Source: Rhodococcus yunnanensis NBRC 103083
GTDB lineage: Bacteria; Actinomycetota; Actinomycetes; Mycobacteriales; Mycobacteriaceae
Length of the DNA: 64,000 bases
Assembly: GCF_001895005.1 (NCBI RefSeq)
Contig: NZ_BCXH01000021.1
Location: forward strand, 1-64,000
Direction of reading: 5' to 3'
This document shows, piece by piece, positions 55,354-64,000 of the stretch. The translations under genes were made by a program, and so were the position numbers. Numbering within the stretch: the first letter of the stretch is position 1; every line of letters begins with the position of its first letter. The notes beneath the pieces were generated by a model that saw only the letters and a program-made list of their open reading frames with translations, had not been told where the DNA came from and did no database searches.

Positions 55354-56129
55354 TGTTTCTCGATCTCGTCCAGGGAGATCGTCACGTTGCTCGCGGAGCC
55401 TTCGATGACGATCTGCGAACCTTCCGCGTACACGTCCGTCGGCAGGATTCCGAACGGGAGCGTCTGCCGATCGATCGTCTTGGTGAACAAGCCGAGCACC
55501 GCGGATTTGGCGAAGTCGGGGATCGTGAAATCGGCGCTGCCCTCGGGCCCGAAGTAGAAGTCGCTCGCCACGATCTTCACACTGTCTCCCTCCAGGATCA
55601 GATCGGCCTGGACGCTGACCGATGTCTCGATGGGGCCGACCGGAACGGTGCCGGTCAGCACGACACCGCCGTTGGTCGTCATACCGGATCCACCCGACCC
55701 GCCCGTGCCGTCGGACTTGTCCGCCGGGGGAGCGGAAACCTGCAGGTCGACGATGCCGAGGAACCGGCCGAGATCCGTCGCCTCGATGCGCACTCGGCCG
55801 TCGAGATCATCGACGGGGACGGTGTGGACCGAGCCGTCGGCGAGCTCGGACAGTGGGATGGACACGCCACGCAGATTGGCTTCGATGGTCGTCGCGCGCA
55901 CGTACTCGTTGGGTACGTCCTGCGCCCGGATCTCCACGTTCTGATACTTGCCGTCGACCGCCTGCGTCAGGAAGGGAAAGCCGTGAATGGTCACCTGTGG
56001 GTCCGACGGGAGATCCCCGCCCTCGCGGATGGCGCGAGACACTCGGTACTCGGAGTAGGCGGCAACTCCGAAGTCGACGACGAGGGCGAGAGCCAACAGG
56101 CTCACGAGACCGATGATCAGTTTCCGCAT
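55350..56129 (-). CDS. LmeA-family (DUF2993) phospholipid-binding protein
   Basis: The 259-residue protein has a signal anchor (LIIGLVSLLALALVVDFGVAAY) and the DUF2993 pattern with GGDLPSDPQVTIHGFPFLTQAVDGKY and YVRATTIEANLRGVSIPLSEL. LmeA of mycobacteria is a periplasmic lipid-binding protein affecting lipomannan elongation. A Gly-rich linker (DGTGGSGGSG) interrupts the middle. It is divergent from the GlnR-like regulator and probably co-transcribed with the thioredoxin gene. Confidence 0.87.
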   Translation of the reverse strand: MRKLIIGLVSLLALALVVDFGVAAYSEYRVSRAIREGGDLPSDPQVTIHGFPFLTQAVDGKYQNVEIRAQDVPNEYVRATTIEANLRGVSIPLSELADGSVHTVPVDDLDGRVRIEATDLGRFLGIVDLQVSAPPADKSDGTGGSGGSGMTTNGGVVLTGTVPVGPIETSVSVQADLILEGDSVKIVASDFYFGPEGSADFTIPDFAKSAVLGLFTKTIDRQTLPFGILPTDVYAEGSQIVIEGSASNVTISLDEIEKQ

Positions 56130-56299
56130 CCGACCATTGTGACCGACGAATCGGGCACTGCGTTGAACGGAGGGGTGCGCAGGCACGCTAGTCTTGTCGC
56201 TTGAACAAGCAGTCGACTTCGCTTCCGAAGGCGGCGGTCCTTTCGAAGAATGTCGACACTCGTCGGCATCGGCACGACAGCGGCAAGAATGGAGGCTGT

Positions 56300-57058
56300 G
56301 TGGAGCTCCTGCTTCTGACCTCCGATCCCAATCCGGAGGCTGTTCTACCGTCGCTCGCGCTGCTCGCGCATCACGTGAGGCCTGCACCGACAGAGGTGTC
56401 GTCTCTGCTGGAAGCAGGCTCGGCGGATATCGCGCTGGTCGATGCCCGCACCGATCTCGCTGCCGCGCGTGGGCTGTGTCGATTGCTCGGCAGCACCGGA
56501 TCGGCGATCCCCGTCGTTGCCGTGCTCACCGAGGGCGGCCTCGTGGCAGTCAACTCCGAGTGGGGTCTCGACGACATTCTTCTCCCCGGCACCGGTCCCG
56601 CCGAACTCGATGCGAGACTGCGATTGCTCGTGGGTAGATCCGGCGGCGTCGCGAGCCCGGAAGCGTCGGGCAAGATCACGCTCGGTGAACTCGTCATCGA
56701 CGAAGGCACGTACACCGCTCGCCTTCGTGGTCGACCGCTAGACCTCACCTACAAGGAATTCGAACTGCTCAAGTACCTGGCACAGCATGCAGGCCGCGTG
56801 TTCACGCGCGCCCAGCTGCTCCAGGAAGTGTGGGGATACGACTTCTTCGGTGGCACCCGTACGGTCGACGTGCATGTACGACGCCTCCGCGCGAAGCTCG
56901 GCACCGAGTACGAGTCGCTGATCGGGACCGTGCGCAACGTGGGATACAAGGCCGTCCGGCCGAGTCGTACTGCCAAGGGTGGTGTCGTCGCGGCAGATTC
57001 CGACGGCCCCGACTCGGAGGACGTCGAATTCAGCTCCGCAAACGGAAGCACGGCTTGA
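56300..57058 (+). CDS. GlnR-like OmpR-family transcriptional regulator
   Basis: The 252-residue protein starts [16 protein letters not shown], then a degenerate receiver-like domain and a winged-helix DNA-binding domain with [53 protein letters not shown]. This matches the actinobacterial GlnR orphan regulator (Rv0818 position) controlling nitrogen assimilation. No kinase is adjacent. GTG at 56300 follows GGAGG; upstream in-frame sequence is unlikely to be translated. mshD follows by 4 bp. Confidence 0.85.
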   Translation: MELLLLTSDPNPEAVLPSLALLAHHVRPAPTEVSSLLEAGSADIALVDARTDLAAARGLCRLLGSTGSAIPVVAVLTEGGLVAVNSEWGLDDILLPGTGPAELDARLRLLVGRSGGVASPEASGKITLGELVIDEGTYTARLRGRPLDLTYKEFELLKYLAQHAGRVFTRAQLLQEVWGYDFFGGTRTVDVHVRRLRAKLGTEYESLIGTVRNVGYKAVRPSRTAKGGVVAADSDGPDSEDVEFSSANGSTA

Positions 57059-57062
57059 TCAG

Positions 57063-57980
57063 ATGACCGTATCCTTCGACATCTCGCGGCTCGAGTCCGC
57101 AGCTGTCACCCCGGAGTTGTCCGAGCAGATTCATGCGATCCTTGCGCGCGCCACGTCGGCGGACGGCACGGCGCCCCTGTCGGAACAGGCAGTCAAGTCC
57201 GTGTCTGCTGATTCCGGTGCCATCCACCTCGTCGCCACCGATGGAACGCGGATAGTCGGGTACGCCGGAATCGAGCCGGCGGGCGACGGATCGCCCGCGA
57301 TGGCCGAAGCTGTCGTCGATCCCGATTCACGGGGCGCGGGCACGGGCACTCTGCTCGTCGAGCGTGCTCTCGCCGAAGGCGGCGACGACGCTCGTGTGTG
57401 GGCACACGGAGATCTGGCGCCTGCGCGGGCGGTCGCGTCGAAACTCGGGTTGACGATCGCGCGGGAGTTGCTGCAGATGCGACGGCCGCTCGCTGTCCCC
57501 GCTCTTCCCGATGTGGTTGTACCCGAATGGATTTCGCTCCGGACCTACCGTGGACATCAGGACGATGCCGAGTTGCTGAGGGTCAACAACGCCGCTTTTT
57601 CCTGGCATCCCGAGCAGGGTGGATGGACCGAGAAGGACATCTCGGACCGTCGAAACGAAGCATGGTTCGACCCGGCAGGGGTGTTCCTCGCATTCGAAGA
57701 GGGAACCGACCACCTCCTGGGTTTCCACTGGACCAAGGTGCATGCGCCGGAGGCAGCCGAGAACGAGATCGGTGAGGTGTACGTCGTCGGTATCGACCCC
57801 GCTGCACAGGGGCGTGGCCTCGGCCGAGTTCTGACTCTCGCCGGTCTGCACTACTTGCACGGACGCGGGCTGGAGAACGTGCTGCTGTACGTCGAAGCAG
57901 ACAATTCTGCCGCCGTACACACCTACGAACGACTCGCTTTCACGCGCTTCCACGTGGACGCCGCCTACGCGCGAGCGTAG
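57063..57980 (+). CDS. mshD: Mycothiol synthase
   Basis: MshD acetylates the Cys amine of Cys-GlcN-Ins to complete mycothiol, the actinobacterial thiol. The 305 residues form two GNAT domains. The first has DPDSRGAGTGTLLVERAL. The second has VYVVGIDPAAQGRGLGRVLTLAGLHYL and YVEADNSAAVHTYERLAF. ATG at 57063 is 4 bp after the regulator stop, so the two are co-transcribed. Confidence 0.93.
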   Translation: MTVSFDISRLESAAVTPELSEQIHAILARATSADGTAPLSEQAVKSVSADSGAIHLVATDGTRIVGYAGIEPAGDGSPAMAEAVVDPDSRGAGTGTLLVERALAEGGDDARVWAHGDLAPARAVASKLGLTIARELLQMRRPLAVPALPDVVVPEWISLRTYRGHQDDAELLRVNNAAFSWHPEQGGWTEKDISDRRNEAWFDPAGVFLAFEEGTDHLLGFHWTKVHAPEAAENEIGEVYVVGIDPAAQGRGLGRVLTLAGLHYLHGRGLENVLLYVEADNSAAVHTYERLAFTRFHVDAAYARA

Positions 57981-58002
57981 AACCGGACATACAGCCCAGT
58001 CT

Positions 58003-58024
58003 GTTCATCTCCCGTTCACCGTTC
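58003..58024 (+). promoter_or_regulatory. PHO box upstream of pstS
   Basis: Two direct repeats GTTCATCTCCC and GTTCACCGTTC have an exact 11-bp period, as in actinobacterial PHO boxes bound by PhoP or RegX3-type regulators. They lie about 155 bp upstream of pstS. Phosphate-limited activation of the pst operon is expected. Confidence 0.65.
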
Positions 58025-58177
58025 CGGGGGTAGCCGTCAACCGGCCCCCCTTACCTTTTCTCCTGGGTGGCGCCGACGCTGCCCGGTGCGAGGGTCATCT
58101 CGAGGCCGGCACCTACACCTCGCCGCGCGAGCTTTCCTCGCACGGCGACACGGCACAAGATTCCTCGGAGGAAACAG

Positions 58178-59275
58178 GTGAAGCTCAAGCGCAGCGCGTC
58201 TCTCATCGGCGCAGTCGCGATCGGCGCGATGCTGCTGACCGCATGTGGCAGCGACGCGAATGTCGAGTCGACATCAGGCGCGGACTCGGCAGCGACATGC
58301 GAGGGTAAGTCCCCTCTGACCGGCGAAGGATCGTCGGCCCAGCAGAACGCGATGTCCAACTTCACATCCATCTACGCCGGTGTATGCGCAGGCAAGGCCG
58401 TCGAGTACACCACCAGCGGTTCCGGCAACGGCCGCACTCAGTTCGTCGCAGGACTCGTCGACTTCGCCGGCTCGGATTCGTCCATCAAGGACGAGCAGGC
58501 CGCCGCGGCAGCCGAGCGTTGCGAAGGCAACCCGGCATGGAACCTCCCGCTCGTCTTCGGACCTGTCGCAGTTGCGTACAACCTGGACGGCGTCGACAAC
58601 CTCGTGGTGACGCCCGACGTCACAGCGCGCATCTTCAACGGCCAGATCACCACGTGGAACGACCCGGCCATCGCCGCTCTGAACGAGGGTGCAACACTGC
58701 CGTCGACCCCGATCACGCCGATCTACCGCTCCGACTCGTCGGGCACGAGCGACAACTTCCAGCGCTTCCTCGCGGCATCCGCTCCCGAGGCATGGACCCT
58801 GGACCACAGCTCCGACTGGGCAGGTGGCGTCGGTGAAGGTGCCAACGGCTCCTCCGGCGTCGCACAGGCAGTCGCGGCGACCCCGGGATCGATCACCTAC
58901 GTCGAGAAGGGCTTCGCCGACCAGGAGAGCCTCGGCAAGGCGTCGGTCGACTTCGGTAACGGACCGGTCGAGCTCAGCAGCGAGACCGCAGGTGCTGCTA
59001 TCGACAGCGCGGCGTTCAAGGGCGAGGGCAACGACCTCGTCATCGACATCGACGCCCTGTACGCCAGCAACACAGCGGACACCTACCCGCTGGTTCTCGC
59101 GACCTACGAAATCGTCTGCTCGAAGGGCTACGACGCGGACACCACCGCAGCGATCAAGTCCTTCCTGCTCAGCGCGGCGAACGAGGGCCAGCAGGGTCTG
59201 GAGGAAGCCGGCTACGTGCCGCTCCCCGACGCCTTCAAAGAGCGCCTCGTCACTGCGATCAACGCCATCGCCTGA
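58178..59275 (+). CDS. pstS: Phosphate ABC transporter substrate-binding lipoprotein
   Basis: The 365-residue protein has a lipobox LLTAC near residue 24. The phosphate-binding folds include GEGSSAQQNAMSNF, YTTSGSGNGRTQFVAG, FAGSDSSIKDEQ, and PIYRSDSSGTSDNFQRFL. GTG at 58178 is behind GGAGGAAACA. It is the first gene of pstSCAB and captures orthophosphate outside the membrane. Confidence 0.95.
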   Translation: MKLKRSASLIGAVAIGAMLLTACGSDANVESTSGADSAATCEGKSPLTGEGSSAQQNAMSNFTSIYAGVCAGKAVEYTTSGSGNGRTQFVAGLVDFAGSDSSIKDEQAAAAAERCEGNPAWNLPLVFGPVAVAYNLDGVDNLVVTPDVTARIFNGQITTWNDPAIAALNEGATLPSTPITPIYRSDSSGTSDNFQRFLAASAPEAWTLDHSSDWAGGVGEGANGSSGVAQAVAATPGSITYVEKGFADQESLGKASVDFGNGPVELSSETAGAAIDSAAFKGEGNDLVIDIDALYASNTADTYPLVLATYEIVCSKGYDADTTAAIKSFLLSAANEGQQGLEEAGYVPLPDAFKERLVTAINAIA

Positions 59276-59369
59276 TTCAATGAGACGGGAGCTTGCTTCG
59301 ACGCCACGGCCACGCGCCGTGGCGTCGGGGTAGGACCGTCGCAACCACGACACGAGAGACGTGAGCGGT

Positions 59370-60413
59370 ATGAGCGACACCCACTCGATCACCGGCGTTA
59401 CGTCCGCGGCGAATTCTCCCGCGGCCCGGTCGCCGCGGAACACGGAAGAACCCAAGCAATTGCCGGACAACAAGGCCAAGGGCGGCACCGTCACTCGCCC
59501 TGGTGACAGGATCTTCTCCACCCTTGCCAAGGGCTCGGGTGTCTTCATCATCGTGCTCATCGCCGCGATCGGGGTGTTCCTGCTCTGGCGGGCCATCCCG
59601 TCGCTGCAGAACAACACGGTCAACTTTCTGACCTACAACGGTCAGTGGAGTACCTCGGACACCGCGGCAATGGTGTTCGGAATCCGCGATCTGTTTCTCG
59701 TCACCGCCACGGTGTCGATCTTCGCGTTGATTCTCGCGATGCCTGTTGCCCTCGGAATTGCCATCTATCTGACCAACTACGCACCCAAGAAGGTCGCCGG
59801 TCCCCTCGGATACGTCATCGATCTTCTCGCCGCGGTGCCGTCGATCGTGTTCGGGCTCTGGGGCCTGTACGTTCTTGCGCCCGCCATCAGTCCGTTCGCC
59901 GAATGGCTCAACGAGAATCTGTCGTGGTTCCCGCTCTTCGCTACCGGGTCGGTATCCATCGCCGGTGGCGGCACGATCTTCACGGGCGGAATCGTGCTCG
60001 CCGTCATGATCCTTCCGATCATCGCAGCGGTCACCAGAGAGGTCTTCGTCCAGACGCCGAGGGGCCAGATCGAAGCGGCTCTCGCACTCGGGGCCACGCG
60101 CTGGGAGGTCGTGCGCACGACGGTCATCCCGTTCGGCAAGTCCGGTTTCGTGTCCGGCTCGATGCTCGGCCTCGGCCGCGCTCTCGGTGAGACGATCGCG
60201 CTCTACATCATCATCCGCAGCACACAGTCGACCTTCGGCTGGACGCTGTTCGACGGCGGATCGACCTTCGCAACGAAGATCGCTCTTGCGGCAGGCGAAT
60301 TCAACAATCAGCTCCAGGCCGGTGCATACATCGCGGCGGGCCTCGTGCTCTTCGTGCTCACCTTCGTGGTCAACGCAGGCGCCCGCGCCGCGATCGCTGG
60401 AAAGAAGGACTAG
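59370..60413 (+). CDS. pstC: Phosphate ABC transporter permease PstC
   Basis: The 347-residue membrane protein has a cytoplasmic N-terminus of about 60 residues, a first helix ([19 protein letters not shown]), and the EAA loop [28 protein letters not shown] at 59361 is an alternative start nine bases upstream. The gene lies 94 bp after pstS; no strong terminator is apparent in between. Confidence 0.95.
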   Translation: MSDTHSITGVTSAANSPAARSPRNTEEPKQLPDNKAKGGTVTRPGDRIFSTLAKGSGVFIIVLIAAIGVFLLWRAIPSLQNNTVNFLTYNGQWSTSDTAAMVFGIRDLFLVTATVSIFALILAMPVALGIAIYLTNYAPKKVAGPLGYVIDLLAAVPSIVFGLWGLYVLAPAISPFAEWLNENLSWFPLFATGSVSIAGGGTIFTGGIVLAVMILPIIAAVTREVFVQTPRGQIEAALALGATRWEVVRTTVIPFGKSGFVSGSMLGLGRALGETIALYIIIRSTQSTFGWTLFDGGSTFATKIALAAGEFNNQLQAGAYIAAGLVLFVLTFVVNAGARAAIAGKKD

Positions 60414-60416
60414 GCC

Positions 60417-61325
60417 ATGACCACAACCATGGATCGCCCGGTCAAGGAACCGACCTTCAAGGGCGTCAGTGCTCGTCGCAAATTCTCCAATGCGGCTGCC
60501 TCGGTGCTCGTCAGTCTTTCCGTGCTGGTCGCTCTCGTTCCACTGATCTGGGTGCTGTACACCGTTGTCTCGCGCGGTCTTTCGGCCGTCGTCGCACCGG
60601 CGTGGTGGCAGAACTCGCAGGCCGGAATCACACAGTTCATCGCAGGCGGCGGCGCCTATCACGCCATCGTCGGAACGCTGCTGCAAGGATTGTTCTGTGC
60701 TCTGATCTCGATTCCGATCGGAATCTTCGTCGCGATCTACCTCGTCGAATACGGTGCGGGCACACGGCTGGCCAAGCTGACGACGTTCATGGTCGACATT
60801 CTCACCGGTGTGCCGTCGATCGTTGCGGCGCTGTTCATCTACACACTGTGGATCGCGACATTCGGGTTCGACCGGTCCGGGCTCGCGGTATCGCTCGCGC
60901 TCGTGCTGCTGATGATTCCTGTCATCGTCCGATCCTCCGAAGAGATGTTGCGCATCGTTCCGCAGGATCTGCGTGAGGCGTCGTACGCCCTCGGTGTTCC
61001 CAAGTGGAAGACGATCGCCAAGATCGTCGTCCCGACGGCACTGTCCGGCATCGTCACCGGCATCATGCTTGCTCTGGCTCGCGTCATGGGTGAAACTGCA
61101 CCGGTACTGATCCTGGTCGGATCTGCAACCGCGATCAACTTCAATCTGTTCGAAGGGCCGCAGACGTCACTGCCGCTCATGATGGTCGACCTGCAGAAAG
61201 CAGGAACCGGCGCGCTCACCTCCGAGCGCATGTGGGGAGCAGCACTGACGCTGATCCTGATCATTGCCCTGCTCAACATCGGCGCGAAGTTGGTCTCCAA
61301 GTTCTTCTCGCCCAAGAACTTCTGA
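60417..61325 (+). CDS. pstA: Phosphate ABC transporter permease PstA
   Basis: The 302-residue membrane permease has a helix [19 protein letters not shown] and the EAA loop [26 protein letters not shown], and matches the PstA branch ([16 protein letters not shown]). It begins 3 bp after the pstC stop. Confidence 0.95.
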   Translation: MTTTMDRPVKEPTFKGVSARRKFSNAAASVLVSLSVLVALVPLIWVLYTVVSRGLSAVVAPAWWQNSQAGITQFIAGGGAYHAIVGTLLQGLFCALISIPIGIFVAIYLVEYGAGTRLAKLTTFMVDILTGVPSIVAALFIYTLWIATFGFDRSGLAVSLALVLLMIPVIVRSSEEMLRIVPQDLREASYALGVPKWKTIAKIVVPTALSGIVTGIMLALARVMGETAPVLILVGSATAINFNLFEGPQTSLPLMMVDLQKAGTGALTSERMWGAALTLILIIALLNIGAKLVSKFFSPKNF

Positions 61326-61356
61326 CCCTTTCCCCATAGAACTCCAGGAGCCGACC

Positions 61357-62133
61357 ATGGCAAAGCGTCTCGACCTCAAAGACGTCAACATCTACTACGG
61401 CAAGTTCCATGCCGTCTCGAACGTCACCCTCGCCGTCCCGCCGCGCGGCGTGACAGCATTCATCGGACCGTCCGGCTGCGGAAAGTCCACCGTGCTCCGC
61501 TCGCTCAACCGCATGCACGAGGTGACGCCAGGAGCCCGCGTCGAAGGTTCCGTCCTGCTCGACGGAGAAGACATCTACGGTTCCGGCGTCGACCCAGTCG
61601 GTGTGCGACGCACCATCGGAATGGTCTTCCAGCGTCCGAACCCGTTCCCTACCATGTCGATCCGTGACAACGTGGTCGCCGGCCTCAAACTTCAGGGCGG
61701 CAAGAACAAGAAGGAACTCGACGAGATCGCCGAGCGCTCCCTCAAGGGAGCCAACCTCTGGAACGAGGTCAAGGATCGCCTCGAGAAGCCAGGCGGCGGA
61801 CTGTCCGGCGGTCAGCAGCAGCGACTGTGCATCGCCAGGGCCATCGCGGTGCAGCCCGACGTCCTGCTCATGGACGAGCCTTGCTCGGCACTCGACCCCA
61901 TCTCCACCCTTGCCATCGAAGACCTCATCGGCGAGCTGAAGAAGGACTTCACCATCGTCATCGTCACGCACAACATGCAGCAGGCTGCGCGCGTGAGCGA
62001 CCAGACCGGCTTCTTCAACCTCGAAGCCACCGGTAAGCCCGGTCGTCTGATCGAAATCGACGACACGGAAAAAATCTTCTCCAACCCGGCCCAGAAGGCC
62101 ACCGAGGACTACATCTCCGGACGCTTCGGATAG
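61357..62133 (+). CDS. pstB: Phosphate ABC transporter ATPase PstB
   Basis: The 258-residue ATPase has Walker [10 protein letters not shown] near residue 38, the PstB-specific [14 protein letters not shown], signature [15 protein letters not shown], and Walker [19 protein letters not shown] at 61357 is behind CAGGAG. A strong terminator follows. M. tuberculosis calls the gene at this position phoT. Confidence 0.96.
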   Translation: MAKRLDLKDVNIYYGKFHAVSNVTLAVPPRGVTAFIGPSGCGKSTVLRSLNRMHEVTPGARVEGSVLLDGEDIYGSGVDPVGVRRTIGMVFQRPNPFPTMSIRDNVVAGLKLQGGKNKKELDEIAERSLKGANLWNEVKDRLEKPGGGLSGGQQQRLCIARAIAVQPDVLLMDEPCSALDPISTLAIEDLIGELKKDFTIVIVTHNMQQAARVSDQTGFFNLEATGKPGRLIEIDDTEKIFSNPAQKATEDYISGRFG

Positions 62134-62151
62134 TTCGATTCCCTACGAAGA

Positions 62152-62181
62152 ACCCCCGGCGCTCCCAGGAGTGTCGGGGGT
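62152..62181 (+). terminator. Terminator after pstB
   Basis: A 13-bp stem, ACCCCCGGCGCTC with GAGTGTCGGGGGT (two G-U pairs), has a 4-base loop and is followed by CTTCCGTG. It lies 18 bp after the pstB stop. Confidence 0.85.
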
Positions 62182-62221
62182 CTTCCGTGTGCGCGGGGGT
62201 TGGGGTTCTCGGTTCTGGTGT

Positions 62222-62404
62222 GAGCGGATGTCACCTTCGGTCACCGTCGGAGGGTGTGAGCGGATGTCACATTTGGTAACTCTGAGTGGTCCAGGGCGCC
62301 ATTCGCTCACTGAAAGAGCGCGAGGGTGACATTCGGTCACCCCAGCAGACGAGCGAATGTCACCCTCGGTCCACCCAGATGGGCAGACCAAAGGTGACAT
62401 TCGC
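62222..62404. repeat. Mixed-orientation short repeat (CGRATGTCAC) between pstB and phoU
   Basis: CGRATGTCAC occurs in forward sense at 62225, 62261 and 62354 and in reverse sense (GTGACATTCG) at 62326 and 62394. Flanks extend the matches to GAGCGRATGTCACC and GGTGACATTCGGTCACC. A partial reverse copy (ATTCGCTCAC) is at 62301. The copies form several possible hairpins. The 308-bp gap between convergent pstB and phoU holds only this and the pstB terminator. Confidence 0.85.
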
Positions 62405-62441
62405 CCCCCACAACGGTGGACCGCCCAGCAGCCGCAGACCG

Positions 62442-63122
62442 TCAGGCGCTGGGGAGTTTCTTGGGGTTGGAGCTGAGCTCGGTGGGAAGTTCGCCGGTGA
62501 CGAGGAAGATGACACGACGCCCGACCTCGACGGCGTGGTCGGCGAACCGCTCGTAGAAGCGGCCCAGAAGGGTGACGTCCACGGCTGCAGCTACGCCGTG
62601 CTTCCACTCGCGGTCCATCAGAACGGTGAACAGGTGGCGATGCAGATCGTCCATCGCCTCGTCCTCCTCGCGGAGCTTGGCTGCCCGCTCGGGGTCGCGT
62701 GTCTCGAGGACTTCGCGGGCGGACGCGCCGAGCTGGACGGCGATGCGGCCCATTTCGGCGAAGTAGCCGTTGACCTCTTCGGGGAGGGTGTGGTTGGGGT
62801 GACGACGACGGGTGATCTTCGCGACGTGCAGCGCGAGCGCCCCCATCCGATCGATGTCGGCGACGATCTGAATGCCGGATACGACAGATCGGAGATCGCC
62901 GGCTACCGGAGCCTGGAGGGCGAGCAGCGAGAACGCCTTCTCCTCGCAGACCGCGCTGAGGTCGGTGATCTTGTCGTGGTCGGAAATGACCTGCTCGGCC
63001 AGGACGAGATCGGCTTGCAGGAGGGATTGGGTGGCTTTGTCCATGGCGGACCCGGCCAAGGTGGCCATCTCACCGAGGAGATCGGCCAACTCGTTCATCT
63101 GTTCGTTGTAGGCGACGCGCAT
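62442..63122 (-). CDS. phoU: Phosphate signalling protein PhoU/PhoY
   Basis: The 226-residue cytosolic protein has the two-fold repeated three-helix PhoU unit with metal-binding acidic motifs ([29 protein letters not shown]). It links pst transport to the phosphate two-component system and represses it when phosphate is plentiful. ATG at 63122 gives [12 protein letters not shown]. It is transcribed convergently to pstB. The M. tuberculosis equivalent is phoY2. Confidence 0.94.
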   Translation of the reverse strand: MRVAYNEQMNELADLLGEMATLAGSAMDKATQSLLQADLVLAEQVISDHDKITDLSAVCEEKAFSLLALQAPVAGDLRSVVSGIQIVADIDRMGALALHVAKITRRRHPNHTLPEEVNGYFAEMGRIAVQLGASAREVLETRDPERAAKLREEDEAMDDLHRHLFTVLMDREWKHGVAAAVDVTLLGRFYERFADHAVEVGRRVIFLVTGELPTELSSNPKKLPSA

Positions 63123-63195
63123 AGAAGCGAAGTTTAGTAGGTCACACCCAACCGGTCGTGGGCGCGAGGATGAACGGGGCATGAATGGATCGCGG

Positions 63196-64000
63196 TCAAG
63201 CGCAGGTATCGTCCGCTGCGTTGGTGAAGGCCAGGTCGGTGGGGAGTGCTGCGCCCTCGGTGCTGCCCTGAACCTGGGTCGCGTCGATCGGCTCCCCGAA
63301 TGTCGTCGGCGCGTTCGTGTACCCGGGGTAGTCGGATCCGAGGACCACCTCGACCAAACTATCCAAGCCCTGGGACTGCTCGATGACGGCTCCAGGAATG
63401 GCCGACGCCACAGTCGCGGCTTCGGATTCCTGTCCCTCCGAGTAACGAACGACGGTCTGTGTCGCAGTTCCGACGAAGTTGCCGACGTTCACGATCTGGA
63501 ACCCGTAGGTCGACAGTTCCTCGGACGCTGTCGCAGCCATGCCGGCGGTCTCGGACGCGTTGGAGACCTGGATCGACACCGTCGTCGGGTCGACGGCCAG
63601 CAACGGCGCAGTCTGTTGCGGAGGCGCCGGCGTCGTACTGGTCGTTTCCTCGCGTTCTTCACCGGGCAGCGGGTCGTCGTTGATGATGGCACTGAAGATC
63701 GCGGCGATGGCGTCGTCCATCGGGATTTCGTTGCCCCAGTCGTTGGTGCCCGCCGTCGGGAGGGTCAGGAACGTCACAGCGCCCGCGTCGACGTTCTGCA
63801 ACGAGCGGCCGAGCGTCACCAGGTCCTGAGTCTTGACGTTCTCCACGAAGGTGTCGCTGGTGAAGGCATTGACGAAGCCGTTGAGCTTGCCGGGGTCGAG
63901 TAGGACTTTGTTCGACAACGCAGACCTGAGCAGGGAGGACAGGAATCGCTGCTGACGTTTGATGCGTCCGTAGTCGCCGTTGCCCTCGGAGTCCACGTGG
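63196..64000 (-). CDS. LytR-CpsA-Psr family protein, C-terminal part (5' end beyond window)
   Basis: The frame is open through the window edge ([19 protein letters not shown], typical of the end of an LCP domain). A Pro/Thr-rich linker ([11 protein letters not shown]) follows, then a LytR_C domain ([21 protein letters not shown] and GFQIVNVG). LCP enzymes attach arabinogalactan or other polymers to peptidoglycan in the envelope. M. tuberculosis Rv0822c occupies this place. The catalytic arginines lie outside the window. Confidence 0.9.
   Translation of the reverse strand, partial: HVDSEGNGDYGRIKRQQRFLSSLLRSALSNKVLLDPGKLNGFVNAFTSDTFVENVKTQDLVTLGRSLQNVDAGAVTFLTLPTAGTNDWGNEIPMDDAIAAIFSAIINDDPLPGEEREETTSTTPAPPQQTAPLLAVDPTTVSIQVSNASETAGMAATASEELSTYGFQIVNVGNFVGTATQTVVRYSEGQESEAATVASAIPGAVIEQSQGLDSLVEVVLGSDYPGYTNAPTTFGEPIDATQVQGSTEGAALPTDLAFTNAADDTCA

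Overview
The window is a high-GC actinobacterial chromosome segment, most likely Rhodococcus or a close relative. The evidence is mycothiol synthase (MshD), an LmeA-type lipid-binding protein, a LytR-CpsA-Psr protein, IdeR-type iron boxes, a DUF3073 protein, GTG starts and many ATGA/GTGA stop-start overlaps. The gene order is a stretched version of the Mycobacterium tuberculosis region from purC to the phoT/phoY2/LCP genes (roughly Rv0780 to Rv0822c). Genus and synteny are inferences from recalled gene order; no search was run.

Region by region. (1) 1-7426: the 3' end of a catecholate-type siderophore locus, with the C-terminal part of an NRPS, two paralogous siderophore-interacting flavoreductases, a free-standing aryl carrier protein and an isochorismatase; an IdeR-like box lies before the second reductase. 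(2) 7461-12687: a FetB-type permease, a DHA2 drug exporter, then purC overlapped by an oligopeptidase B gene. (3) 12691-17857: a CitAB/DctBR-type two-component system facing a dctA dicarboxylate symporter across a promoter with a CRP/GlxR-like site, then a glutathione peroxidase and a DUF2334 deacetylase. (4) 17941-30262: purS-purQ, purL and purF with peptidases, a nucleoside phosphorylase, a PF10081 membrane serine hydrolase, a CPBP protease and an SCP-like protein. A 51-bp tandem repeat with embedded palindromes lies before purF. (5) 30386-39727: an accessory block between purF and purM, holding a peptide ABC transporter operon, an asparagine synthetase, and an IdeR-boxed AraC regulator with a siderophore-binding lipoprotein. 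(6) 39887-44257: purM, DUF3073, a MOSC protein, a YgfZ-like folate protein, a 34-bp tandem repeat and an aminodeoxychorismate-lyase-like gene. (7) 44366-50168: cydABDC behind a perfect 20-bp palindrome. (8) 50169-57980: an unexplained very strong ribosome-binding site with an 11-codon ORF, a nitrobindin-like gene coupled to a 32-residue membrane peptide, an unusually long cutinase, and a sulfur cluster (DUF1416, rhodanese, DUF4395) behind a Cys-rich leader peptide. Thioredoxin, LmeA, a GlnR-like regulator and mshD follow. (9) 58003-64000: a PHO box, pstSCAB, a mixed-orientation repeat, phoU and the C-terminal part of an LCP protein cut by the window edge.

How the genes work together: purC, purS, purQ, purL, purF and purM supply six polypeptides of de novo purine synthesis. 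The siderophore genes, the AraC/binding-protein pair and the two IdeR boxes form an iron-responsive layer. dctBR/dctA, the peptide transporter and pst are separately regulated uptake systems for dicarboxylates, peptides and phosphate. cydABDC encodes cytochrome bd and its assembly exporter. The leader peptide-DUF4395-rhodanese-DUF1416 set is probably controlled by cysteine supply. No rRNA, tRNA, CRISPR array or insertion sequence was recognised. The best candidates for undescribed biology are small or non-coding: the strong-RBS mini-ORF after cydC, the 32-residue membrane peptide, and the three unrelated intergenic repeat families.
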